Assembly (NCBI RefSeq): GCF_000150275.1
Contig: NW_002060946.1
Coordinates: forward strand, 493,815-557,814
Reading direction: 5' to 3'
Length of the DNA: 64,000 nt
From: Trichoplax adhaerens
Lineage: Eukaryota; Placozoa; Uniplacotomia; Trichoplacea; Trichoplacidae
Under the pieces are notes generated by a model. That model was not told the origin of the DNA. It was given only the letters and a program-made list of their open reading frames with translations, and searched no databases. Made by a program: the position numbers and the translations under genes. Below are positions 46,274 to 58,075 of this stretch, one piece after another. How positions within the stretch are numbered: the stretch's first letter is position 1; every line of letters starts with the position of its first letter.

Positions 46274-47546
46274 TATGAATGTTACAATATTATACTTAGC
46301 TGTTACATCGGTAGGATTATGAACGGAGAATATTCAATGTTACGGGAAATATTATTTATACTACGAGTAATATACGCTGTATCGAATTGTTCATATTTAA
46401 TTATACTATTTATATAAGTATATTCATCTATCTCTTCTCTTTATATTTTAAGCAGTATATTTATTATTTATTTAATCCTTTTACTGTTAAATAATAGTTG
46501 ATACTTATATATATTTTATGATGTAAGTATGAAGGTATGTAATGTATCGCAAAGTATTTTACATAGAAGATATTCTGACAGCTAATCCAAAAACATCATT
46601 GGTGTTGTACGCCAACAGGACTTCTATATATATAATTTATAGTGTTTTCTATGCAGGTAGTACTAATTACATCCTTTTAAATCTCCAATGATTAACTATC
46701 AGTTAGCGAGAAAATCTGGGAAAATAAAAGATCTACTTGAGTTGAATGGTTTACAAGTATACCATCATTTAAAAATAGAACTGATGTCGACAAAAAGGTT
46801 TTAATTTATACAAATCCGTAACCACTGACCCCATTTTATTAGGGGTAATAAGCATAAAGCGCTCAATTCCGAAAGCATAAATATTTCTAAATCTAACTTA
46901 CTTAGAAAATTAAATTTACACGTATTTAGGCTCAATAATGTTAGGCTAATGCAGTCAGTCTTTCCTTAATTTTATTTATTTTCAAAAAATCAATTATGTG
47001 CATGTTCATCTGGACGCATAAATGTCTTATTTTATCATAGTTAAAGGAACTATGATTTAATTTTATTACTAATCAGACTGAGGAAAAGAAGATGTCAATC
47101 TGTGGATCTGAATAATTTATTCTTAGTTCATAATTAGTAGCAGTAGCTCCTTTCATGCATACTGTACATTGCGCAAGGACCTTATATCTATAAATTTTTA
47201 AACCTTATATTACCCTTTAAAGTATATCGACGTTAATCTTGGCCATGGCAATTATTCAGGGATAGCAATACATGATTTGATTACATTCTTTGAGAATATT
47301 TTACAGCAATCCCAATTCTAAGCACTTCGTACCGGAACTTAAAGATTAATGCTTACATGAATCACGATATTGCCATTATTTATGCGTATTTATAACTAAT
47401 TTAATTTCAATCTAAGATAGACTTAATTCAAAGTTATAACAATATTAGTTAATCATCTATCAGGGTAAGTTTAATTTATTGTAGAACACTTTGATATCAA
47501 GGCTTACAAGTACTATTAATGCCGACATTAATCTTTATCATCATGC
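46274..47546. other. Convergent intergenic region, receptor / P450 array
   Basis: 1.3 kb of AT-rich sequence between the receptor stop (plus) and the stop of the first P450 of the second array (minus). Nothing recognisable. Confidence 0.6.
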
Positions 47547-49040
47547 CTATTCGCGTACTTCTATGCCTAGTTTGATTCCATTCTTAGGAGATAATGTTGG
47601 CCCAACTCGCAGTTGTAGAGGAATTTCCGTTTCCTTAACTACTGTAAATTTCACTTTTTGCAATATACGAACTAGTGCGATCTTGATTTCCATCAGTGCA
47701 AATCTCATACCTATACAAACTCTTGGCCCGCCACCAAAGGGTAAATAAGATAGAGGATTTCGCTTTTGTTTCTCTTCTTGAGTAAATCGTTCTGGTATAA
47801 ATTTCTCTGGATCTGGCCATTCTTTGCTATTACGATGTAAGGCATAAGCTGATATCATAACGGTGCCTCCCTTCTTAAATTTATATTTATCGATAGTATG
47901 ATCGCAAGCTACTTCACGTATAGTTGTAGATGCTGTTGGATAAAGTCGTAATGTCTCACTAACTACCATATCTAGATATTTTAGTTCGTGAATTTTATCA
48001 TAATTAAAGCTATCAGCTTGGGTTTGGAGAGCATCATCAATTTCATTAATCAATTTATCTTGGATTTCAGGATGTGTAGCTAATAAATAAACAGCAAATG
48101 ATATCGTGTTAGCAGTAGTATCATAACCAGCTAATAGGAAGATCATAGATTGGGCAATAATTTCATCATCTGATAATTTGCCATTATTCTCTGCTTCCAT
48201 CATTAATTGCAGTAAATCACGACGAGCAGGTTGATCTGATTGGCGTCTGTACTTAATTACTTGTCGAGCTGCTCGATCTAGGTGTTGGAAGTATTTAGCG
48301 TCAAAATCGAACGGTGATTTTCTAATTACTTTTAGCAAAGTAGGAGAAAGAATAGACATCAAAACCCTTAATTGTCCTCTATCAAAAATTTGAATAGCAG
48401 AATGGATTAATTTTGAGTTCAGCATTTGTACACCGAAAGCAACACTTAACATTGTCTCCATAGTAAATTCACCAAGCACCTTTCGTATATTAACAATCTC
48501 TTTCTTTTGACTACTATCAATCAGTGATTGCACCAATTTTGTTGTTATATCATCAACAATTAGGAAGCTACTTCGCAACTTGTTGCCAGTAAAAGTGGGC
48601 GTAAGAATATCACGGATTCTTTTCCATTCTTGATCACGAGCAATAGCTACAGCTTTACTAAGACTATTTAATGGTAATTTAAAAGGTAATCGTCTATTTG
48701 GAAAGGCATGAAAATCTTTGATTAATATTTTCTTGACGATGTCAAATTCCGATACAACAATCACTGGTTCACTCAAATAAAACATTCCAAAGACTTTTCC
48801 ATATTCGTTTGTAAATTTTAAATGAGCTGAATTTTGATCACCTATCGCCATAACAGCTGGAATGTTGCCAAGTAATGGCCATGGCTTAGGTCCAGGAATG
48901 CCCAATTCTTTGAAGTATCTTAAAGCCTTGTAGTGACTATAAATCATCTTACAAGTTATTATCACTGCAATTGCAGTAATTAAAACTGTGGTTGAGTGAA
49001 GTTGCCAAATATTTCCAACTGTACCGATTAAATTTAACAT
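47547..49040 (-). CDS. Cytochrome P450, CYP3 clan (intronless), copy 5
   Basis: A 497-aa microsomal P450 that opens the second array. It has an N-terminal hydrophobic anchor (about 17-33), the hinge GIPGPKP (47-53), WxxxR (W139-R143), the I-helix AGYDTT (304-309), ExxR (E362-R365), IPERF (415-419) and the haem loop FGGGPRVCIG with Cys442 followed by MRFALMEIK, a hallmark of CYP3A-type enzymes. All signatures are intact. It begins MLNL and continues with an IWQLHST segment like the other array members, but is the most diverged of the four. The start is the ATG at 49040. Expected to be an ER haem-thiolate monooxygenase of unknown substrate. Confidence 0.94.
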   Translation of the reverse strand: MLNLIGTVGNIWQLHSTTVLITAIAVIITCKMIYSHYKALRYFKELGIPGPKPWPLLGNIPAVMAIGDQNSAHLKFTNEYGKVFGMFYLSEPVIVVSEFDIVKKILIKDFHAFPNRRLPFKLPLNSLSKAVAIARDQEWKRIRDILTPTFTGNKLRSSFLIVDDITTKLVQSLIDSSQKKEIVNIRKVLGEFTMETMLSVAFGVQMLNSKLIHSAIQIFDRGQLRVLMSILSPTLLKVIRKSPFDFDAKYFQHLDRAARQVIKYRRQSDQPARRDLLQLMMEAENNGKLSDDEIIAQSMIFLLAGYDTTANTISFAVYLLATHPEIQDKLINEIDDALQTQADSFNYDKIHELKYLDMVVSETLRLYPTASTTIREVACDHTIDKYKFKKGGTVMISAYALHRNSKEWPDPEKFIPERFTQEEKQKRNPLSYLPFGGGPRVCIGMRFALMEIKIALVRILQKVKFTVVKETEIPLQLRVGPTLSPKNGIKLGIEVRE

Positions 49041-50451
49041 TCTGGCTGCATTTAAATTTTAGAATCCTTTGTTGTATAAAACGCTGAAGTACGTATCGAT
49101 TCCAATTTCAGCAATAGTAAATCGTGAATGAATGCAAGGGTAAAATGAGGTTAAGAATTCTACGATAACTTTAGGAAGTTATGATTCAATTCAGTAGAAT
49201 CGTAGAATATGCCCAAAATTTGAGTCGACAAGTAGATCAAGTTGTATTAAAAAACTACACTATCAACTGCACCCACAGTACGAGAGTACGCCCGACAAAT
49301 GATAGCAAATGGAAAAACGTTATGGAAGATCCACAACACTTGTGATTATTACCAGTAAATATTCTAGGCACTGTTTTCTTTTTCAAATACAACCAGATAA
49401 TGGATTTGTTCTATATCAATTTTCAACAATTTTATTTTCTTATTGTGAGATCTTTGAATCGTTTATTTACACCCTCGCCTAATAATCGTACTTTCGGCTT
49501 CTATACCTGTCTATAGTATATTCTTATCACAAACCGAAATCTTTCTGATGATTTCTGTTTAAAATATAGACTTTTTATCGCATTCAATCCTCTTCATGAA
49601 TCTTGCAGTTGCAGCATATAATTGATGCTTAACTTTTACTGTTGTCTACTTTTAGTTATTAAGAAAACAAGCTGAATCACTAGTCCAGCAATCTGTTCAA
49701 TCTCCTGAAATCAATACGTAATCGCGCCGACATGCTAACTAGAAGATTGTTTACAAAAAATCGTCCACGTACGCAGTTGATTCTGCCACTATATTCGTAG
49801 AACAACAATAGCAGCTGTTAAAGCCCGAAGGTAACCTATGGGGGATATCATGACGTTCAAATCACGTGTATTATAGGCTAAGCTAATGAAAATAAAAAAT
49901 TTCCATAACTGAATAACTCTATGGCGTACCTAATGCTAACAATGTGTCTTTGATGTGTAAATTATATATTCATGAGTAACTAAATGAAATAATACGGAGC
50001 ATCTCAAAGATATAATACTTGTTAGTAATAAAGTGATGATAATTTCGAGAACTTATGATCTCAAATATCACATAATAATCAATAATTAATTAATCGTTCC
50101 ATTTTTTCTGATATAGTGTCCGCGATCGTTTCTACTCATTTTTTGTTCGAAAAGCAAGTCATACCTTGCAGGTTTAATTTGCTTCTGCTATTGTTAATTA
50201 TAGAAGTATATCTAGTTTGCATAAACAGACTTATACCACTGTTAGTACTATATTTTGAACTACGTCCAACTGCAACACAAAATAGCCATGTTAAGACCAT
50301 AGGAAGAACTTTTGTGGTTAGGACTTTCAGGGCTAATATCGCAGTATATAATAACTACTTACCTAATCTTGACTTAGTGAAAAATGATAACACCAATAAT
50401 ATACAGCATATCTTTCTCAGCACGCAGTACAATTATTACCTACAGCACTAG

Positions 50452-50790
50452 AATACATCTGTATGGGCAGGATGAAATTATATAGTTTGGTGGTTAATAA
50501 ATTTGTAATCGTACGCATATCTATATCTATGCTTTGAAAATAAACTAAAGTTTATGATAGAAACTGATTACCTACAGTGTTTAAATGCATCTTTATGGAG
50601 ATGAAATTATATAGCATAATTGTAAATAAATTACTCATGTTATGTCTATTTCTATGCAAGAAACATGAAATTTTTATAGTGGGAAGTCAGTTATCGTATT
50701 CCATTATATGGTTTTCCTATACGATACCATGAAATGCTTCAATCTAGTTACAAATAAGTTACTGATCTTATTGTCGCATCTGTGCAATAA
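50452..50790. repeat. ~125-bp tandem repeat, about three copies
   Basis: Units begin near 50452, 50575 and 50697. They share GATGAAATTATATAG followed by GTAAATAAATTAC, a TCTATTTCTATGC-like block and ATAG...CAGTTATCG/GATTACC. The third copy is partial and more diverged. Confidence 0.7.
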
Positions 50791-51761
50791 GCCAAAATTG
50801 TGGTACAGTATATGTATATATAGATATACAGTACGATAAAACCTGATATATTATAAATCTTGTTATTTTACACGTTGGAGCACATACTGCGTTAGCACGT
50901 CTCTAAGGGGGCTAGATGAACTGATTTACGAGTAAATTACTAATTATTAACTAAGCTCTGTTCAATATACCGAAATTCTATGATAGGAAATTCTTATCTG
51001 TAGTGTTGCCAATATCTATAGATAGTACCTTATAAAAGAAAGTACCGGACGAATAACTATAATGCCAGAAATTTGAAAATGCTCTTTACCTTCAAAAAGT
51101 AGATATGGATATATACAATTGTAAAGTATACAACTTTCTAGATTTTAATGAACATAGAAACGTAGCGGCTATTTCTATTAAAATTTATTTAAGTATCGGC
51201 ATAGCTATCAAAATTTTTATTGAAATTCAATTGAAAGATAAAGATATTTATCTTCAAAAGAGAAGTTTATTTATTCAAAGTTGTACTATCATAGTAACAA
51301 TTGACAAGTTTATCTACGGACAGTACAATATTAAAATTCTATGAAATTATCGATATAGATCATAATGTAAATAACTAAAAATGACCGAAGTAATGCATAT
51401 TCTACGTAAGTTTAAGCAAATCTACCGAGGTTAGTATCCATTAGCAACGACAATTACTTGCTTTTAAGCTCAATCTCAAGGCAACGCAACAAGTTATAAC
51501 AAAAATTTTTAAATTTTTACTGCAATAAGTAATTAAAATCAAAGTAGATTACAAACGTATAACAAAAGACTACTTATACCACTTACACAGTATTGTTTTC
51601 CCAATTTCCTACAATTTACGCAATTTACTGTAATTAGCATAAAGCGAAGCCATTCCTGCATTTATTCTCCTATTGAGATGTCATTTAGTTAAAATGCATA
51701 AATAATCGCTGAGATTTATTATCGTATTCAAAAATAGTACTATGGGTATACGATAAGCCTG

Positions 51762-52259
51762 TTATAATCAATTCCAGAATGATATCAACAAGTCATTGGT
51801 ATTTTATTATCGGCAAATTAAATTAGAAGTTCCGCTAAGTTTATTTGAATTAACAATCCAATTGATCTTATCTTTGAAACTACCACTTTAAAGTAATATT
51901 AACTACCGTTAAATGCTTTGTATGGTAGCAATATGGGAATTTACTATTAACGTGAACTTTATTATTCAAATAAGAGTTTAATAAAGTTCCAGTCAGAATT
52001 GTTATAATATTGATAAATTAGCCCATTGGCTTTTTATTGATCTTAACTTTTCGTATCGTATCTATCTTTATATCTATATTCACCTAACTCACGCAATTAA
52101 TATTAGAACTTATCTTCCGAGCTATTTTTGATTACTAGAGCTTATTGTGTAATATTTGATATGTTATCGCTAACTACTAAGTATTCTAAGAATTCGATCT
52201 ATTGATAATTTGTAACAGTACGATAATTTACAATAATGTCATTATTTTCAACAATTACT
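51762..52259. repeat. Shared 3'-flank block of the P450 unit (diverged copy)
   Basis: The sequence from TGTTATAATCAATTCCAGAATGA up to the stop of copy 6 is recognisably homologous to 56022-56565 and 59420-59958, sharing ATTCGATCTATTGATA near the gene end and GGGCAGATTAAATTGAAAG-like sequence. This shows that copy 6 came from the same duplication unit, earlier than the other two. Confidence 0.7.
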
Positions 52260-53768
52260 TTATGGTAAACACCTTCCTTCTAATCCTATCTTGATACCAT
52301 TTTTCGGGGAAATAGTAATTGCAGCATTCAGATGTAGTGGCACCTCGGTTTCTTTAACACGAATAAACTTAACAGCTCGTAACACTGTTACTAATGCTAT
52401 TTTTACTTCCATTAGAGCAAATCTCATACCAATACAGATTCTTGGTCCAGTACCAAACGGTAAATAACTCATCGGATTGCGTTTTCGTTTCTCTTCTTGA
52501 GTAAACCGTTCCGGTATAAATTTTTCTGGATCGGGCCATTCTGTACTATCACGTTGAAGAGCATAAGTAGGTATTAATACTGATGTCCCAGCAATAAATT
52601 GGTAATCTCCAATAGTACAATCTTGAGCTGCTTCGCGCATAAGAATCGGGGCAGGCGGATAAAGTCTTAATGTTTCAGCGATAACCATGTCTAAATATTT
52701 TAAGTCATAGATTTGTTCATAACTTAAATCGTCGTCGATTCTACTGAACGCATCATCAATTTCATTAATTAGCTTTTCTTGAACATCGGGATTAAGGGCA
52801 AGTAAGTAGCTAATAAAAGATAGGGTGCTAGCAGTGGTTTCGTAACCAGCTAGTAAAAAGACAAAACTTTGAGCAACAATATCATCATCCGATAATTTGC
52901 CAGATTGTTGTGCATCTAACATTAATTGTAACAAATCTTTACGCTCAGGAGCACCAGATTGGCGCCGCTCTTTGATAATTTGACGAGCTACACGATCTAA
53001 ACGTCGGAAATATTTAGCTTCAAAATCTAATGGTGAACTCCTAATTAATTCAAGTAAGTAAGGCGATATTATTGCAAGTAAAACTCTCGTTCCTACTCCG
53101 GAGAACAATTTGGAAGCTGCATCAGTTAAAGCTGTGTCTTGAGTATTCAGCTGTACGCCAAACGCGACACTTAAGATCACCTCCATCGTAAATTTTCCAA
53201 ACACTTTTCGTGCATCGATAATTTCTCCTTGACGTGCATATGATGTTAAAGCAGATCGAAGTTCTTGTGATGAATTATCAACAATTGGCAATACTGCTTT
53301 TAATTTATTAGCACTAAATGTAGGAGTGATTGTATCTCGAATATTTTTCCATTCTTGGTCTCGTACAACAGTTAAGGCCTTATTAAGGTAATCGAACGGA
53401 AATTTTACTGGTACTCGCCTGTTTGGAAATAAATGAAAGTTCTTGACTAATATCTTTTTAATCATCTCATAATCAGAGACGAGGGTTATCTGTTCAGTAC
53501 CATAGAACAAGCCGACTACTTTCCCATACTTTTTAATATAGTACATATGAGCTAGATGTTGACCTCCTAGTTGACCAATTTCGGGTACATTGCCTAAAAT
53601 AGGCCATGGTTTAGGTCCAGGTATACCTAATTTGATGAAATGTTGCAGTATTGTGACGTATTTGTGGTAGAAGAAGTAGATAATTAAGAAAGCGATTAAG
53701 GCCACCAAAACTGCAGTAGGATGTAACTCCCAAATATCTTGTATACATTTCAATAGATTAGATAGCAT
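52260..53768 (-). CDS. Cytochrome P450, CYP3 clan (intronless), copy 6
   Basis: A 502-aa P450 with an anchor (about 18-36), the hinge GIPGPKP (48-54), WxxxR (W140-R144), the I-helix AGYETT (307-312), ExxR (E365-R368), IPERF (418-422) and the haem loop FGTGPRICIG with Cys445, followed by MRFALMEVK. Intact throughout, so a functional enzyme is expected. It aligns without gaps to the copies at 56566-58075 and 59959-61467, with many substitutions spread over the protein, so it is an older member of the same tandem family. The start is the ATG at 53768. Confidence 0.94.
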   Translation of the reverse strand: MLSNLLKCIQDIWELHPTAVLVALIAFLIIYFFYHKYVTILQHFIKLGIPGPKPWPILGNVPEIGQLGGQHLAHMYYIKKYGKVVGLFYGTEQITLVSDYEMIKKILVKNFHLFPNRRVPVKFPFDYLNKALTVVRDQEWKNIRDTITPTFSANKLKAVLPIVDNSSQELRSALTSYARQGEIIDARKVFGKFTMEVILSVAFGVQLNTQDTALTDAASKLFSGVGTRVLLAIISPYLLELIRSSPLDFEAKYFRRLDRVARQIIKERRQSGAPERKDLLQLMLDAQQSGKLSDDDIVAQSFVFLLAGYETTASTLSFISYLLALNPDVQEKLINEIDDAFSRIDDDLSYEQIYDLKYLDMVIAETLRLYPPAPILMREAAQDCTIGDYQFIAGTSVLIPTYALQRDSTEWPDPEKFIPERFTQEEKRKRNPMSYLPFGTGPRICIGMRFALMEVKIALVTVLRAVKFIRVKETEVPLHLNAAITISPKNGIKIGLEGRCLP

Positions 53769-56565
53769 GGTTGTTGCAATAGTTCTTCCTTTCCTTTGTA
53801 AAATTGATGAAGAATACTGTTTAAAATTAAAACTGAATAAAAATTATGCAGCTTTCACGTTTAAAAATTTAATTACTGAATAATAAAACGAGGTATCACT
53901 TAATCAAACATTTAATAGTCATTTGCAGGTAGATATCTTATCTTAGCTTTATACACGGTCTCGAACGAATAATTTGCGTAGACATACAGATTTTTACAGT
54001 ATTAGTACACTAACTAAGTAATATCAAAAAGGTAATTGCAAATAAAGACTTGGGCTATTACCTCTATCCAGGTATCTACTAGTGCGGTTGATAGATAACT
54101 CACCTTATCCACTATAGACCGATTACTTGCATGGGTTTAAAGTCTAAGTAACGTTAACTAATTATATAATTAGATAATCTCTGCTTTATCACTAAGTAAG
54201 CAACCAATCTCTTTCAATGAAGTGTGTTTTAGTTAGCTAATATTACATTTGAAGTTGTGCAATTTATTAAATTTGTATGAAATATACGGTACAATATTAT
54301 CTTTCATTTAATTGTATAAATTTCGCTAAACCTACGAAGTAAACAGTGAATCTTCTTCAATTAGCAGGTATTGAATAAGATAAAGTTAAGGTCAGTCAGT
54401 CAGTGCCAGTGATAATGTGCAGTTAAGTAAAAAGTACACGAATAGTAAGAGAAGTGTAATGAGCGAGGGATCGATTAGTTAATCACAATAATAAAGCACT
54501 TGGCAGTGGACACTGGAAGAAAATTTGTTGTTGCTTTTGTATGGCAGGTACACTAAAGCAACTGAATGAACTATTTCAACCTGACTAAGGTGCATCGAGC
54601 TATTATGCAGATTATTATGCGTTTGCTAGGTAGGCAAGACACGTTATCTACTTGGTCAAAGTACAGTAGAAGCATTTATTGAACTGAACTCCATTCAAGA
54701 TCTTTTATTGCATGTTTGCATCCAATTTATGTAGACGCTACAGTAGTGTCTAGACCCAATAAAAAGCTTATTCAGCACTTGCTAGCTAGTCCAGATTCGC
54801 TGTCTACTTGCTAAAGAAGAAGCATTTACCGTATTTAACTCCATTCACGATGTTTATTGCACATTTCCATAAAGATAGACGTTGGTGTCTAGAGCTAAAT
54901 GAAAAGTAAAAGCACTCACTGCGTTCAATTTAATTTAAGATTTTACTGCAAGCTTGCATTTGTAGGCAATGTGATGTGGTCTTACTGTATGTGCTATTAT
55001 GCACTCACCAATTGATGAAGGTTCGCTAGTTTTACTGGATAAAAGTACTAGCGCTCTTACAACGCAATGAACAACCTTCTACCGTACGATTGAAAATAAT
55101 CCGACAATATTGATAGACTTAAAGTATCGATAAGATTAGCTTACTTAGAACTTGCCACGTCGTACTTGAAGAGCTTGTTTACTTCGTAAGACTTTCGATC
55201 TAAGTGAAGATTTTCTACCGCATTTTCATATATAAAACTGTGATTAGCGATGCCATGTCATCCATTCTCGCGCTTGCGTGTGATGGTGATCCACGTCGAC
55301 AATCCATTGTCATTAATTAGTCTAATAAGCCAATGTTTATTTGAGTTAGAAAAGTTTTAAGAATAGTAATGATAGCCAATTGTAGTAGTGATTTTAGCTG
55401 ATACTAGTAGTAATGAAGTTCGAGTTGGAAGTTTTACTGTGATTTAATGTACTGTGTGATGTAGAATAGTCTGTTATGGTTAACAAATGAAGTAATTGTA
55501 GATGATAGCTGGTAGAGGGGTTACAAAACCATTCATTACAGGCTCATGCAATAACGAGAAATCGCGAAAAATAAAATGTGACCTCGAGCCTTCCGTAGAA
55601 AGATTGAAGCAAATGAATGAGAGCTCATTACAGTAGCAGTATCAGCTAATTCAGTAATAATGGAAATTTTAACTGCAATCTGAAATACTGTGTGATGTAG
55701 ATTACTCGATTATGCTTAGCTCATAAAGTAATTATAGATGATGGCTGGTATGGAGTTAATACTGTCCTTTATACCTCTTGGAAAGTGGATGTTGTTGGAA
55801 TGGTCTGCCCGAAGTATATCGCATACACTTTGTCGACTATTCTTTACTTGCTCGTATACATACAGTTCATCATTTATGCAAGTTATATTTACACGGAATG
55901 AAACAATGCCTGCAATTACTTTATCAATGATTTATCATCCAGCTGAAAATGTACAAACATTAGCTGTAGTCACCAACATTTCTTATTTATGTAGTTTATG
56001 TAGTACACATTCTGCAACCTGTTATAATCAATTTCAGAATGAGACGAATAACCCAAAGAGTAATTCTATTATGGGCAGATTAAATTGAAAGTTCCACTAT
56101 ATTTTGTTTAAATTAGCAATAAAATTAATCTCAATCTTGAAATCCGTACTCTATATATAAAATTAACTGTCACGAAATACTGTACTTTGGCTACATCCGT
56201 GTGAAAATTGACTATTAATGTGAACAGTCGATTCTTATAAGAGTTAAATATAATCTCAATCAGAATTATAGAAACACTTGCAAATCAGTTTAGCTTAATT
56301 TTTATTATTAATCTTTATTCCTTGTATCTTAAGGAATCTATCCTTTCATAATTATAATATATGTACGCTATGTTATATTACTTATCTTGTATCACGACTC
56401 AGTCTATATCTGTAGATTATTAAGTAACATCTGACATGTTACAGCTATCTTCCTTGTATGCTAAAGAATTCGATCTATTGATAGTTTTATAATAGTGCAA
56501 TAACTTATGTATCATTCATTAATTCACAGTATCTTAATTATTTTACAATAACTACTGTACTTAGT
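53769..56565. other. Intergenic spacer between P450 copy 6 and the frameshifted copy
   Basis: Holds the upstream region of copy 6 and old, diverged direct repeats: about 54678-54752 resembles 54826-54888 (TGTCTAGA-type ends), and 55380-55515 resembles 55628-55752 (ACTGTGTGATGTAGA). From about 55832 to the gene it is the 3' flank of a recent duplication. The open frame 55738-56088 is a by-product. Confidence 0.6.
55380..55752. repeat. Two-copy direct repeat upstream of P450 copy 6
   Basis: A block with AGCTGATACTAGTAGTAATG...ACTGTGTGATGTAGA...AAGTAATTGTAGATGATAGCTGG at about 55380-55515 recurs at about 55628-55752 with moderate divergence. Confidence 0.65.
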
Positions 56566-58075
56566 TTATGGTGAACTCCTTTCCTCTAATCCTATCTTGA
56601 TACCATTTTTCGGTGAAATAGTAATTCCAGCATTTAGTTGTAATGGCACCTCGGTTTCTTTAACACGAATAAACTTAACTGTTCGTAACACTGTTACTAA
56701 TGCTATCTTTATTTCCATTAGAGCAAATCTCATAGCAATGCAGATTCTTGGTCCAGCACCAAAAGGTAAGTAACTCATCGAGCTACGTTTTTGTTTCTCT
56801 TCTTGAGTAAACCGTTCCGGTATAAACTTTTCTGGATCAGGCCATTCTGCGCTATCACGTTGAAGGGCATAAGTAGATAGCATAATTGATGTTCCAGCAA
56901 CAAATTGGTAATCTCCAATAGTACAGTCTTGAGCTACTTCGCGTATAATAATAGGAATAGGCGGATAAAGTCTTAATGTTTCGGTAATAACCATATCTAA
57001 ATATTTTAATTCAAATATTTGTTCATAACTTAAATCGTCGTCGACTCCACTGAATGCATCGTCAACTTCATTAATTAATCTCTCTTGAACATCGGGATTA
57101 ACGGCAAGTAAGTAACACACAGAAGATAGAGTATTAGCAGTAGTTTCGTAACCAGCTAGTAGAAAGATAAAACTTTGAGCAATAATATCGTCATCCGATA
57201 ATTTACCAGATTCTCGTCCATCTAACACTAATTGTAAGAAGTCTTTACTCTTAGGAGCGCTAGATTGACGCCGCTCTTTGATAACTTGGCGAGCTGCATG
57301 ATCTAATTGTTGAAAATATTTAGCTTCAAAATCTAACGGTGATTTTCTGGTTAATTCGAGCAAACTAAGGTGATATTATTGTAAATAGAATTCTCCTCGG
57401 TATTCCAGAAAGCATTTTGGAAGCTGCATTAGTTAAAGTAGTATCTTGAGTATTTAGCTGTACGCCAAACGCGACACTTAAGATTACCTCCATTGTAAAT
57501 TTCCCAAATACGTCTCGTGCATCGATAATTTCTCCTTGTTGTGCGTAAGATATTAAAGCAGATCGAAGCTTTCGTGACGAATTATCGACAATTGGTAATA
57601 CTGCTTTTAACTTATTAGCACTAAATGTAGGAGTGATAGTATCTCGAATGGTTTTCCACTCTTGATCTCTTGAAAAAGCTAACATTTTATCAAGGTAGTC
57701 GAATGGAAACTTTATTGGCAATCGTCTGTTAGGAAATAAATGAAAGTCTTTGATTAATATCTTTTTGATTATCTCGTAATCGGAGACAAGGGTTAATCGT
57801 TCAGTACCATAGAATAAGCCGACTACTTTTCCGTACTTTTTAGTGTAATACATATGAGCTAGATGTTGACCGCCTAGTCGAGCAATTTCGGGTATATTGC
57901 CTAGAATAGGCCATGGTTTAGGTCCAGGTATGCCTAATTTGTCGAAATGTTGTAGTATAGTGATATATCTGTAGTAGAAGATGTAGATAATTAAAGCAGC
58001 AAATATAGCTACTAGAACTGCAGTAGAATGTATCTGCCAAATATCTTGTACACAGTTCAATAGATTAGATAGCAT
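56566..58075 (-). pseudogene. Frameshifted cytochrome P450, near-identical to copy 8
   Basis: This is the same P450 as 59959-61467 but split into two frames. The N-terminal part (58075-57365, 236 codons) and C-terminal part (from about 57363 down to 56566) are interrupted by one extra A at 57367-57368 (plus strand CTAAGG, against CTAGG in the intact copy). Beyond the shift I count about five amino-acid differences from the intact copy. One is in the haem signature: CIA instead of CIG, at the Gly following the Cys ligand. The frameshift lies in the F/G-helix region, so a truncated product would lack the I-helix and haem loop. It is a very young pseudogene, or the indel is an assembly or haplotype error. 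The promoter-proximal flank is the same as in the intact copy. Confidence 0.88.

Larger units (their letters stand above)
49041..52259. other. Intergenic spacer between P450 copies 5 and 6
   Basis: Contains the upstream region of copy 5, a tandem repeat at about 50452-50790 and, from about 51762, a segment homologous to the 3' flanks of the two downstream P450 units. Open frames at 50116-50451 and 51105-51344 have no recognisable domain. Confidence 0.6.

Noticed and set aside
50116-50451. 111-codon plus-strand open frame
   Set aside because: It begins at GTG, is AT-rich and repetitive nearby, with no domain or exon context.
55738-56088. 116-codon plus-strand open frame
   Set aside because: It lies antisense in the 3' flank of the duplicated P450 unit and is not kept open in the homologous flank at 59227-59490.
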